This document shows positions 12,346-24,692 of a DNA stretch of 64,000 bases, one piece after another. Under the pieces are notes generated by a model. The model saw only the letters and a program-made list of their open reading frames with translations, did not search any database and had not been told where the DNA came from. Both the position numbers and the translations under genes were made by a program. Source of the stretch: Siphonodentalium dalli (Eukaryota > Mollusca > Scaphopoda > Gadilida > Siphonodentaliidae); NCBI GenBank assembly GCA_032622095.1, contig CP136069.1, positions 82,980,958 through 83,044,957 on the forward strand, written 5' to 3'. Positions within the stretch are counted from its first letter, which is position 1. Every line of letters begins with the position of its first letter.

Positions 12346-13904
12346 TGGGGATACCTATATATGTATGTGGTGGTGATACCTATATATGTGTGTGTTGGGG
12401 ATACCTATATATGTGTGTGGCGGGGATACCTATATATGTATGTGGTGAGGATACCTATATATGTGTTTGGTGAGGATACCTATATATGTGAATGATGGGG
12501 ATACCTATAGATGTATGTGGTGGGGATACCTATATATGTGTGTGGCGGGGATACCTATATATGTGTGTGGTGGGGATACCTATATATGTATGTGGTGGTC
12601 ATACCTATATATGTGTGCGGTGAGGATACCTATATATGTGTGTTGTGGGAATACCTATAGATGTGTGTGGTGGGGATACCTATATATGTATGTGTGGTGA
12701 TACCTATATATGTGTGTGGTGTGGACACTATATATGTGTGTGGTGGTGATACCTATAGATGTATGTGGTGGTGATACCTATATATGTATGTGGTGGGGAT
12801 ATCTATATATGTATGTGGTGGGGATACCTATAGATGTATGTGTCGGGTTTACCTATATATGTGTGTGGTGAGGATACCTATATAGGTGTGTGGCGGGGAT
12901 ACCTATATATGTGTGTTGTGGGGAGACCTATATATGTGTGTGGCGGGTAGACCTATATATGTATGTGGCGGGGAGACCTATATATGTGTGTGGCGGGGAT
13001 ACCTATATATGTATGTGGCGGGGATGCCTATATATGTATGTGGGGGGGTACCTATATATGTGTGTGGAGGGGAGATCTAAATATGTGTGTGGTGGGGATA
13101 CCTATATATGTGTGTGGTGGGGATACCTATATATGTATGTGGTGGGGATACCTATATATGTGTGTGGTGGGGATACCTATATATGTATGTGGTGGTGATA
13201 CCTATATATGTGTGTGGTGGGGATACCTATATATGTATGTGGCGAGGATACCTATATAAGTATGTGGTGATGATACCTATATATGTATGTGGTGAGGATA
13301 CCTATATATGTATGTGGTGGGGATACATATATATGTGTGTGCTGGGGATACCTATATATGTATGTGGTGGGGATACCTATATATGTATGTGGTGGGGTAT
13401 CTATATATGTGTGTGGTGGGGATACCTATATATGTTTGTGGTGGTGATACCTATATATGTGTGTGGTGGGGAGACCTATATATGTGTGTGGCGGGGATAC
13501 CTATATATGTATGTGGTGAGGATACCTATATGTGTGTGGCGGGGATACCTATATATGTGTGTGGTGGGGAGACCTATATGTGTGTGTGGTGAGGATACCT
13601 ATATATGTGTGTGGCGGGGATACCTATATATGTGTGTGGTGGGGATACCTATATATGTGTGTGGTGAGGATACCTATATATGTGTGTGGCGGGGATACCT
13701 ATATATGTGTGTGGTGAGGATACCTATAGATGTATGTGGTGGGGATACATGTAGATGTATGTGGCGGGGATACCTATATATGTGTGTGGTGGGGATACAT
13801 ATAGATGTGTGTGGTGGGGATACGTATATATGTGTGTGGTGAGGATACCTATAGATGTATGTGGTGGGGATACCTATAGATGTATGTGGCGGGGATACCT
13901 ATAT
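12328..13904 (+). repeat. 25-bp satellite, block S5a
   Basis: Forward satellite. From about 12,725 to 13,904 its variant order follows S2 (2.88-4.03 kb), including the GTCGGGTTTACC unit near 12845 and the shortened GTGGGGTATCTATA unit near 13394. S2 ends in family A; this block ends at the empty site. Confidence 0.95.
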
Positions 13905-13920
13905 TATGATGTGTGTGGTG
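13898..13920 (+). other. Element-free family A site with 4 extra bases
   Basis: The left side matches the sequence before family A copies and the right side matches the sequence after them (23-bp GAGTGTTGGGGATA unit about 80 bp downstream). In place of the element is CCTATAT-TATG-ATGTGTG: a normal unit plus four extra bases, TATG, at 13905-13908. It could be an excision footprint or a pre-insertion allele with an unrelated small insertion. No CCC or GGG from the element ends remains. Confidence 0.7.
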
Positions 13921-14480
13921 GGGATAACTATATATGTGTGTGGCGGGGATACCTATATATGTTTGTGGTGGGGATACCTATATATGAGTGTTGGGGATAT
14001 CAATATATGTGTGTGGCGGGGATATCTATAGATGTATGTGGTGGGGATACAAATAGATGTATGTGGTGGGAATACCTATATATGTATGTGGTGGGGATAC
14101 CTATATATGTGTGTGGCGGGGATACCTATATATGTGTGTGGCGGGGATACCTATATATGTATGTGGTGGGGAGACCTATATATGTGTGTTGGGGATACCT
14201 ATATAGGTGTGTGGCGGGGATACCTATATATGTATGTGGTGAGGATACCTATATATGTGTGTGGTGAGGATACCTATATATGTGTTTTTCGGGGAGACCT
14301 ATATATGTGTGTGGTAGGGATACCTATATATGTGTGTGGTGAGGATACCTACATATGTCTGTGGAGGGGATACCTATATATGTATGTGGCGGGGAGACCT
14401 ATATATGTATGTGGCGGGGATACCTATATATGTGTGTGGTGGGAAGACATATAGATGTATGTGGCGGGGATACCTATATA
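13909..14480 (+). repeat. 25-bp satellite, block S5b
   Basis: 572 bp of forward satellite matching 5659-6229 and the corresponding stretches after other family A copies. It ends at the family B insertion, its last two bases being the left TA duplicate. Confidence 0.95.
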
Positions 14481-14672
14481 TCATGAATTCCACGAAAAGG
14501 CGGCCATGGATACCGATAATGGGTATTTGCATCATTGTCATGTCATCGGGGAATGTTATTGCTTCTTCTGTATTTCATTATTACTATCCAATGAATATAT
14601 TTTGGAATGGTCATTGCCCTCACTATACAATCTCTTAAACACCAGATATTGTGTGACTGGGGATCAATGATG

Positions 14673-14684
14673 CGCGCATGCGCA
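14673..14684. promoter_or_regulatory. NRF-1-like site in family B
   Basis: CGCGCATGCGCA fits the NRF-1 consensus (C/T)GCGCA(T/C)GCGC(A/G) at every position. It lies about 190 bp inside the left end, in an otherwise CpG-poor region. Binding is not shown. Confidence 0.4.
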
Positions 14685-14932
14685 GTCAACGCATATTTTC
14701 ATGTTTTGCCAAATAAGGTCAAATGAACCAAAATATCATTTTCAAGCAGCTCAATGGTCATTCTAGGTTAATAGTGGGGCATGTGTGGAAATGTTATTTT
14801 TGTCACATTGCCCATATCACAATCTGCCTCAATTACCATAGTATCCCCTTTTTGCACATATATTTTAGTAAAATGACGGTTTAACCCCTACCAACATCCC
14901 GTTTCTAAGGTAAAAACAATCGCATAGCAACC

Positions 14933-14946
14933 GTTGCCATGGAAAG
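14933..14946 (+). promoter_or_regulatory. RFX X-box-like site in family B
   Basis: GTTGCCATGGAAAG is one base from the classic X-box GTTGCCATGG(N)AAC bound by RFX factors. TAGCAACC precedes it, so GCAAC and GTTGC half-sites face each other. Possibly fortuitous. Confidence 0.3.
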
Positions 14947-15075
14947 TATTTTCGTGATTGCCCCCATATCTGAAAATAATACGTGGGACCTAATATACAA
15001 ATGTGCCAAGTTTTATTCTTTTATGACAATGTCCGCATTTGTTACACAAAAAGCTATACCTAAAAAAATCGCACG

Positions 15076-15479
15076 GTGATTCCGTCACGCCCGTTGTGTG
15101 ATTCCGTCACGGCGAACAAACCGAGTTAACTACTAATATACACATAAGTGTGTGACAATGCGGCTTCTTTCTGCAAGTATAATGTATCTACTTTACTAAT
15201 TGGGAACTTTTTCCAGGTCAGCTTGGCTGAATGAGCAGGGTTCTTCAATAGTACGGACCTACCCTCATATTGATGGCACTTTTTTGGTGATTCCGTCACG
15301 GACACAATTTGACCCAGAGTGAGATGATACTTAAATACACATATAGTTGTATATAATCAAACAACTTTGTATAGTATGTACAATGTTTTTTATTTTAAGC
15401 GGTACCCTACTGGTCATAGTTTTAGATTTTATAGGCCACAGAAAAGTGAAATTCCGTAAAATTTGGTGATTCCGTCACG
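15076..15479 (+). repeat. Four GTGATTCCGTCACG motifs in family B
   Basis: Exact 14-bp copies lie at 15076-15089, 15098-15111, 15287-15300 and 15466-15479. A decayed copy (GTGAAATTCCGTAAA) starts at about 15446. The motif is near-palindromic (GTGA...TCAC), and the last copy sits one base from the right terminal inverted repeat. All copies are in the right third. Subterminal transposase-binding sites are one reading. Confidence 0.85.
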
Positions 15480-15492
15480 CTGGAATTCATGA

Positions 15493-18400
15493 TATGTATG
15501 TGGCGGGGAGACCTATATATGTATGTGGCGGGGATACCTATATATGTATGTGGCGGGGATACCTATATATGTGTGTGGCGGGGAGACCTATAGATGTATG
15601 TTGCGGGGATACCTATATATGTGTGTGGTGAGGATACCTATATATGTTTGTGGTGGGGATACCTATATATGTGTGTGGCTTGGATACCTATATATGTGTG
15701 TGATAGGGATACCTATATATGTATGTGGTGGGGATACCTATATATGTATGTGGTGGTGATACCTATATATGTATGTGGTGGGGAGACCTATATATGTATG
15801 TGGCGGGGAGACCTATATATGTGTGTGGTGAGGATACCTTCATATGTATGTGGTGGGGATACTTATATATGTGTGTGGCGGGGATACCTATATATGTGTG
15901 TGGTGGGGATACCTATATATGTATGTGGTGGGGATACCTATATATGTATGTGGTGGTGATACCTACATGTATATATGTATGTGGTGGTGAGACCTATATA
16001 TATATGTGGCGGGGAGACCTATATATGTGTGTGGTGGTGATACCTATATATGTGTGTGGAGGGGAGACCTATAGATGTATTTGGCAGGGATACCTATATA
16101 TGTGTGTGGTGGGGATACGTATAGATGTGTGTGGTGGGGATACCTATATATGTGTGGTGGGGATACCTATATATGTATGTGGCGGGGATACCTATATATG
16201 TATGTGGCGGGATACCTATATATGTGTGTGGTGGGGATACCTATATATGTGTGTGGCGGGGATACCTATATATGTGTGTGGCGGGGATACCTATATATGT
16301 ATGTGGTGGGGAGACTTATATATGTGTGTGTTGGGGATACCTATATATGTGTGTGGCGGGGATACCTATATATGTATGTGGTGGGGATACCTATATATTT
16401 GTGTGGTGGGGATACCTATATATGTATGTGGTGGGTATACCTATATATGTATGTGGTGGGGATACCTATATATGTGTGTGGTGGGGATACCTATAGATGT
16501 GTGTGGTGGGGATACATATATATGTGTGTGGTGGGGATACCTATATATGTATGTGGTGGGAATACCAATATATGTGTGTGGTGGGGATACCTATAGATGT
16601 ATGTTGTGGGGATACCTATATATGTATGTGGTGGGGATACCTTTATATGTTTGTGGTGGTGATACATATATATGTATGTGGTGGGGATACCTATATATGT
16701 ATGTGGCGGGGATACCTATATATGTGTGTGGTGGTGATGCATATATATGTGTGTGGCGGGAATACCTATATATGTGTGTGGCGGGGATACCTATATATGT
16801 ATGTGGTGGGGAGACCTATATATGTGTGTTGGGGATACCTATATATGTGTGTGGCGGGGATACCTATATATGTATGTGGTGAGGATACCTATATATGTGT
16901 GTGGTGAGGATACCTATATATGTGTGTGGCGGGGAGACCTATATATGTGTGTGGTAGGGATACCTATATATGTGTGTGGTGAGGATACCTATAAATGTCT
17001 GGGGAGGGGATACCTATATATGTATGTGGCGGGGAGACCTATATATGTATGTGGCGGGGATACCTATATATGTGTGTGGTGGGGAGACCTATAGATGTAT
17101 GTGGCGGGGATACCTATATATGTATGTGGCGGGGAGACCTATATATGTATGTGGCGGAGATACCTATATATGTATGTGGCGGGGATACCTATATATGTGT
17201 GTGGCGGGGAGACCTATAGATGTATGTTGCGGGGATACCTATATATGTGTGTGGTGAGGATACCTATATATGTATGTGGTGGGGATACCTATATATGTGT
17301 GTGGGTTGGATACCTATATATGTGTGTGGTAGTGATACCTATATATGTATGTGGTGGTGATACCTATATATGTATGTGGTGGGGAGACCTATAGATGTAT
17401 GTGGCGGGGATACCTATATATGTATGTGGCGGGGAGACCTATATATGTATGTGGCGGAGATACCTATATATGTATGTGGCGGGGAGACCTATATATGTAT
17501 GTGGCGGGGATACCTATAGATGTATGTGGCGGGGAGACCTATATATGTGTGTGATGAGGATACCTATATATGTATGTGGTGGGGATACTTATATATGTGT
17601 GTGGCGGGGATACCTATATATGTGTGTGGTGGGGATACCTATATATGTATGTGGTGGGGATACCTATATATGTATGTGGTGGTGATACCTATATATGTAT
17701 ATGGTGGGGAGACCTATAGATGTATGTGGCGGGGAGACCTATATATGTGTGTGGTGAGGATACCTATATATGTGTGTGGAGGGGAGACCTATAGATGTTT
17801 TTGGCAGTGATACCTATATATGTGTGTGGTGGGGATACCTATAGATGTGTGGTGGGGATACCTATAGATGTGTGGTTGGGATACCTATATATGTATGTGG
17901 CGGGGAGACCTATATATGTATGTGGCGGGGATACCTATATATGTGTGTGGTGGGGATACCTATATGTGTGTGTGGCGTGGATACCTATATATGTGTGTGG
18001 CGGGGATACCTATATATGTATGTGGTGGGGAGACCTATATATGTGTGTGGTGGGGATACCTATATATGTGTGTGGCGGGGATACATATATATGTATGTGG
18101 TGGGGATACCTATATATTTGTGTGGTGGGGATACCTATATATGTATGTGGTGGGTATACCTATATATGTATGTGGTGGGGATACCTATATATGTGTGTGG
18201 TGGGGATACCTATAGATGTGTGTGGTGGGGATACATATAGATGTGTGTGGTGGGGATACCTATATATGTATGTGGTGGGGATACCTATATATGTGTGTGG
18301 TGGCGATACCTATAGATGTATGTGGTGGGGATACCTATATATGTGAGTGGGGGGATACATATAGATGTATGTGGTGGGGATACCTATATATGTGTGTGGT

Positions 18401-21400
18401 GGGGACACCTAGAGATGTATGTGGTGGGGATACCTATATATGTATGTGGTGAGGAGACCTATATATGTGTGTGGTGGGGATATCTATAGATGTGTGTTGG
18501 GGATAGCTATATATGTATGTGGCGGGGAGACCTATAAATGTATGTGGCTGGGATACCTATATATGTGTGTGGTGGGGATACCAATATATGTGTTTGGCGG
18601 GGATACCTATATATGTGTGTGGCGGGGATACCTATATATGTATGTGGTGGGGAGACCTATATATGTGTGTGGTGGGGATACCTATATATGTGTGTGGCGG
18701 GGATACCTATATATGTATGTGGTGGGGATAGCTATATATGTGTGTGGTGGGGATACCTATATATGTATATGGTGGGGATACCTACATATTTATGTGGTGG
18801 GGATACCTATAGATGTGTGTGGTGGGGATACCTATAGATGTGTGTGGTGGGGATACCTATAGATGTGTGTGGTGGGGATACCTATATATGTATGTGGTGG
18901 GGATAACTATATATGTGTGTGGTGGGGATACCTATAGATGTATGTGGTGGGGATACCTATATATGTGTGTGGTGGGGATACATATAGATGTATGTGGTGG
19001 GGATACCTATATATGTATGTGGTGGGGATACCTATATATGTATGTGGTGGGGGATACCTATATATGTGTGTGGTGGGGATACCTATAGATGTATGTGGTG
19101 GGGATACCTATATATGTATGTGGTGGGGATACCTATATATGTGTGTGGTGGTGATACCTATATATGTATGTGGTGGGGATACCTATATATGTATGTGGCG
19201 GGGATACCTATATATGTGTGTGGTGGTGATACCTATATATGTGTGTGGTGGGGATACCTATATATGTGTGTGGCGGGGATACCTATAGATGTATGTGGTG
19301 GGGATACATATAGATGTATGTGGCGGTGATACCAATAAATGTATGTGGTGGGGATACCTATATATGTATTTGGTGGGAATACCTATATATGTATTTGGTG
19401 CGGATACCTATATATGTATGTGGTGGGGATACCTATATATGTATGTGGTGGGGAGACCTATATATGTGTGTGGTGGGGATACCTATATATGTGTGTGGCG
19501 GGGATACCTATATATGTATGTGGTGGGGATACCTATATATGTATGTGTTGGGTATACCTATATATGTATGTGGTGGTGATACCTATAGATGTGTGTGGTG
19601 GGGATACCTATATGTGTGTGGTGGGGATACCTATATGTATGTTTCGGGGATACCTATATGTATGTGGCGGGGAGACCTATAAATGTATGTGGCGGGGAGA
19701 CCTATAAATGTATGTGGCTGGGATACCTATATATGTGTGTGGTGGGGATACCAATATATGTGTTTGGCGGGGATACCTATATATGTGTGTGGCGGGGATA
19801 CCTATATATGTATGTGGTGGGGAGACCTATATATGTGTGTGGTGGGGATACCTATATATGTGTGTGGCGGGGATACCTATATATGTATGTGGTGGTGATA
19901 GCTATATATGTGTGTGGTGGGGATACCTATATATGTATATGGTGGGGATACCTACATATTTATGTGGTGGGGATACCTATAGATGTGTGTGGTGGGGATA
20001 CCTATAGATGTGTATGGTGGGGATACCTATATATGTGTGTGGTGGGGATACCTATATATGTGTGTGGTGGGGATACCTATAGATGTGTGTGGTGGGGATA
20101 CCTATAGATGTATGTGGTGGGGAGACCTATATATGTGTGTGGTGGTGATACCTATATATGTATGTGGCGGGGATACCTATATATGTATGTGGTGGTGATA
20201 CCTATATATGTGTGTGGTGGGGATACCTATAGATGTGTGTGGTGGGGATACCTATAGATGTGTGGGGTGGGGATACCTATATATTTATGTGGTGGGGATA
20301 CCTATATATGTATGTGGTGGGGATACCTATATATGTATGTGGTGGTGATACCTATATATGTTTGTGGTGGGGATACCTATAGATGTGTGTGGTGGGGATA
20401 CCTATAGATGTATGTGGTGGGGAGTCCTATATATGTATGTGGTAGGGATACCTATATATGTGTGTGAGGGTGGTACCTATATATATGTGTGTGGTGGGGA
20501 TACCTATATATGTGTGTGGTTGGGATTCATATATATGTATGTGGTGGTGATACCTATATAGGTATGTGGTGGGAATACCTATAGATGTGTGTGGTGGGGA
20601 TACCTATATATGTATGTGGCGGGGATACCTATATATGTGTGTGGCGGGGATACATATATATGTATGTGGTGGTGATACCTATATATGTGTGTGGTGAGGA
20701 TACCTATATATGTATGTGGTGGGGATACCTATATATGTATGTGGTGGGGATACATATATGTGTGTGTCGGGGATACCTATATATGTGTGTGGTAGGGATA
20801 CCTATATATGTATGTGGTGGGGATACCTATATATGTATGTGGTGGTGATACCTATATATGTATGTGGTGGGGAGACCTATGGATGTATGTGGCGTGGAGA
20901 CCTATATATGTATGTGGTGGGGATACCTATATATGTGTGTGGTGGGGATACCTATATATGTATATGGTGGGGATACCTACATATTTATGTGGTGGGGATA
21001 CCTATTGATGTATGTGGTGGGGATACCTATAGATGTGTGTGGTGGGGATACCTATAGATGTATGTGGTGGGGATACCTATATATATATGTGGTGGGGATA
21101 CCTATATATGTGTGTGGTGGGGATACCTATAGATGTATGTGGTGGGGATACCTATATATGTATGTGGTGGGGATACCTATATATGTGTGTGGTGGTGATA
21201 CCTATATATGTATGTGGTGGGGATACCTATATATGTATTTGGCGGGGATACCCATATATGTGTGTGGTGGTGATACCTATATATGTGTGTGGTGGGGATA
21301 CCAATATACGTGTGTGGCGGGATACCTATAGATGTATGTGGTGGGGATACCTATAGATGTATATGGCGGTGATACCAATAGATGTATGTGGTGGGGATAC

Positions 21401-23074
21401 ATATGTATGTATGTTGTGGGGATACCTATATATGTATGTGGTGGGGATACATATATATGTATGTGGTGGGGATACATATAGATGTATGTGGTGGGGATAC
21501 CTATATATGTATGTGGTGGGGATACCTATTTATGTATGTGTTGGGTATACCTATATATGTATGTGGTGGTGATACCTATAGATGTGTGTGGTGGGGATAC
21601 CTATATGTGTGTGGTGGGGATACCTATATGTATGTGGCGGGGATACCTATATGTATGTGGTGGGGATACCTATATGTGTGTGGTGGTGATACCTATATAT
21701 GTATGTGGTGGGGATACCTATATATGTGTGTGGTTGGGATACCTATATATGTATGTGGTGGGGATACCTATAGATGTGTGTGGTTGGGATACCTATATAT
21801 GTATGTGGTGGGGATACCTATAGATGTGTATGGTGGGGATACCTATATATGTGTGTGGTGGGGATACCTATAGATGTGTGTGGTGGGGATACCTAAATAT
21901 GTGTGTGGTATGGATACCTATAGATGTATGTGGTGGGGAGACCTATATATGTGTGTGGTGGTGATACCTACATATTTATGTGGTGGGGATACCTATATAT
22001 GTATGTGGTGGGGATACCTATATATGTGTGTGGTGGTGATACCTATATATGTGTGTGTTGGGGATACCTATAGATGTATGTGGTGGGGAGACCTATATAT
22101 GTATGTGGTGGAGATACCTATATATGTGTGTGGCGGGGATACCTAGATATATGTGTGCGGTGGGGATACCTATATATGTGTGTGGTGGGGATACCTATAT
22201 ATGTATGTGGTGGTGATACATATATATGTATGTGGTGGGGATACCTATAGATGTGTGTGGTGTGGATACCTATATATGTATGTGGCGGTGATACCTATAT
22301 ATATGTGTGGTGGTGATACCTATATATGTGTGTGGTGAGGATACCTATATATGTATGTGGTGGGGATACCTATAGATGTATGTGGTGGGGATACCTATAT
22401 ATTTATGTGGCGTGGAAACCTATATATGTGTGTGGTAGGGATACCTATATATGTATGTGGTGGGGATACCTATATATGTATGTGGTGGTAATACCTATAT
22501 ATGTATGTGGTGGGGAGACCTATGGATGTATGTGGCGTGGAGACCTATATATGTGTGTGGTGAGTATACCTATATATGTATCTGGTGGGGATACCTATAT
22601 ATTTGTGTGGTGGTGATACCTATATATGTGTGTGGTGGGGAGACCTATATATGTGTGTGGCGGGGATACTTATATATGTATGTGGTGAGGATACCTACAT
22701 GTGTGTGGCGGGAATACCTATATATGTGTGTGGTGGGGAGACCTATATGTTTGTGTGGTGAGGATACCTATATATGTGCGTGGCGGGGATACCTATATAT
22801 GTGTGTGGCGGGGATACCTATATATGTGTGTGCTGAGGATACCTATATATGTGTGTGGCGGGGATACCTATATATGTGTGTGGTGAGGATACCTATAGAT
22901 GTATGTGGTGGGGATACCTGTAGATGTATGTGGCGGGGATACCTATATATGTGTGTGGTGGGGATACATATATATGTGTGTGGTGGGGACACCTATATAT
23001 GTGTGTGGTGAGGATACCTATAGATGTATGTGGTGGGGATACCTATAGATGTATGTGGCGGGGATACCTATATA
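15493..23074 (+). repeat. 25-bp satellite, block S6
   Basis: About 7.6 kb uninterrupted. It resumes exactly where S5b stopped. The 15.5-18.5 kb part shares variant order with about 43-45.7 kb (17095-18346 matches 44253-45504 at an offset of 27,158 bp). A segment of about 370 bp near 18.5 kb recurs 1,170 bp downstream. A cluster of consecutive 23-bp units (CCTATATGTGTG, CCTATATGTATG) lies at about 21600-21690. The last 750 bp recur before the other family A copies. Confidence 0.96.
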
Positions 23075-24692
23075 CCCTTGCAAAAAGAAATCCGAGCTTT
23101 TTTTAAGAAGTTTGGGAATCCTAGGAATTCATAGGATTTCCAAGGTTTGAACCAAGCTTTTTGATTGAAAAAATTTACTCTTCAACAAAGTTTGGACATC
23201 CTTGGTTGGAACCTTGGTAAAGCTTAGTAAAGCTTGGATCTAAGTTTTACCAAGCTTTACCAAGATTGTCACATAAAGTGAAACCTTGGAAAAGCTTGGA
23301 AAAGCTTGGAAATCCTTGACTCAGTGTTGACCAACCTTGGTAAAGCTAAGTAAAGCTTCTGCTTGGATCTAATATTTACTAAGCTTTTCCAAGCTTTACC
23401 AAAGTTCTTACATGAAGTTTGAAAAGCTTGGAAATCCTTGGAAAAGCTTGGTAAAGCTTAGTTGTAGGTCACATGACTGGGTCACATGACTATGCAGACG
23501 TCACTGTTGTCTGTGGCAGCATTTTGAATTAACTGTTGCACTGAGTTTAAATCCATGTTTTATCACAACAATCTTCAGGTAAGTTGTTGCTTGTGTGGCC
23601 CTAATGTTTTATATTTGACTCATAGAATATGGTTGTAGTGATATTTTTATTTATGATATTATGTTAACAATTATTTTACCATTTCCAAGAATAACCTTCA
23701 GGACCACTATCTACCTTTTCATTCCAAAGGCTTGTCTCTATCATTATATATTCTCTGCTAATTTATCTAATTTAACTGTTTTATCACACTCCAAATACCT
23801 CAGATCCATAAACATATACCTGTGAATATTATTCTATACATTTTACCGGGTATAAGGTACCATTTATCTCAATCTAAATAGAATAACAAAATTATGACTG
23901 AAAAGTGAACTTTGAATGAATAATATCATAAATGATTATATGGCATGGTTCATGACTGTTGTAAATTTCAAGAGATTGTATCATTAATGATGATAATATT
24001 GTCAAAGTTGAAGCCTTTGCAGTGTCATTAGAGATTTTCACCTTTTAAATACAAAACAATTGCAACCTTGGTAAAGCTTGGTAAAGCTGGGTTGCAACCT
24101 TGGCCAAGGTCATTTACAACCTTGGTAAAGCTTGGTAAAGTTAGGTTGGAAAGCTTGGTAAAGCTTGGAAAAGCTAGGCTGGAACCTTGGTAAAGCTTGG
24201 AAAAGCTGAGCTGGAACCTTGGTAAAGTTTGGAAAAGCTAGGCTGGAACCTTGGTAAAGCTTGGTAAAGCTAGGCTGGAACCTTGGTAAAGCTTGGTAAA
24301 GCTAGGTAAAGCTATGCTGGAACCTTGGTAAAGCTTGGTAAAGCTAGGTAAAGCTAGGCTGGAACCTTGGTAAAGCTTAGTAAAGCTAGGCTGGAACCTT
24401 GGTAAAGCTAGGTAAAGCTAGATTGGTAACCTTGGTAAAGCTTGGTAAAGTTATGATTAAGATTTTGTAAAGCTTGGAAATCCTTGGATAAGCTCGGTTT
24501 AATTTGCTGAGGTATTCCAAGGTTTTCCGAACTTGAAACGGGCCAATACCGCCCAATGATTTCCCAGCTTTTCCAAGGTCTCTAATCCTAGGATATCCTA
24601 GGAATTCCAAGGAATTTTCCTAACTTTTCCAAGATTTTATTCCTAGGATATCCTAGGAATTCCTTGGATATCCTAGGACATTTTGGTAAGGG
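23075..24692 (+). mobile_element. Family A insert, copy 3 (full, 1,618 bp)
   Basis: Complete copy with the same ends and flanks as copies 1 and 2. Differences include GCAGACGTCAC in place of GCAAACGTCAC beside the E-boxes, TTTTATATTTGAC in the early core, and CCGCCCAATG (one C lost) near the right end, a change shared with copies 4-7. E-box at 23468-23477, splice-donor-like site at 23576-23584. Confidence 0.8.

Larger units (their letters stand above)
14481..15492. mobile_element. Family B: 1,012-bp terminal-inverted-repeat element
   Basis: Single copy. TCATGAATTCCA at 14481-14492 and its exact inverse TGGAATTCATGA at 15481-15492 form 12-bp terminal inverted repeats. TA lies directly outside on both sides (14479-14480 and 15493-15494), and the empty satellite counterpart near 6228 has one TA, so this is a 2-bp target duplication. 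No long reading frame or transposase motif is visible, so it looks like a MITE-like non-autonomous transposon. The right 420 bp holds four GTGATTCCGTCACG motifs; the left half has NRF-1-like and RFX-like strings. The base composition is more balanced than in family A. Superfamily not determined. Confidence 0.85.

Noticed and set aside
14330-14638. Frame running from satellite into family B
   Set aside because: A chance read-through across the insertion junction; no known domain in the family B part.
15719-16882. 387-codon open frame and many similar ones in the satellite
   Set aside because: All are translations of the 25-bp unit in whichever frame lacks a stop. Overlapping frames are equally open and the ends fall at recurrent unit variants. 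There is no start context, domain or codon bias.
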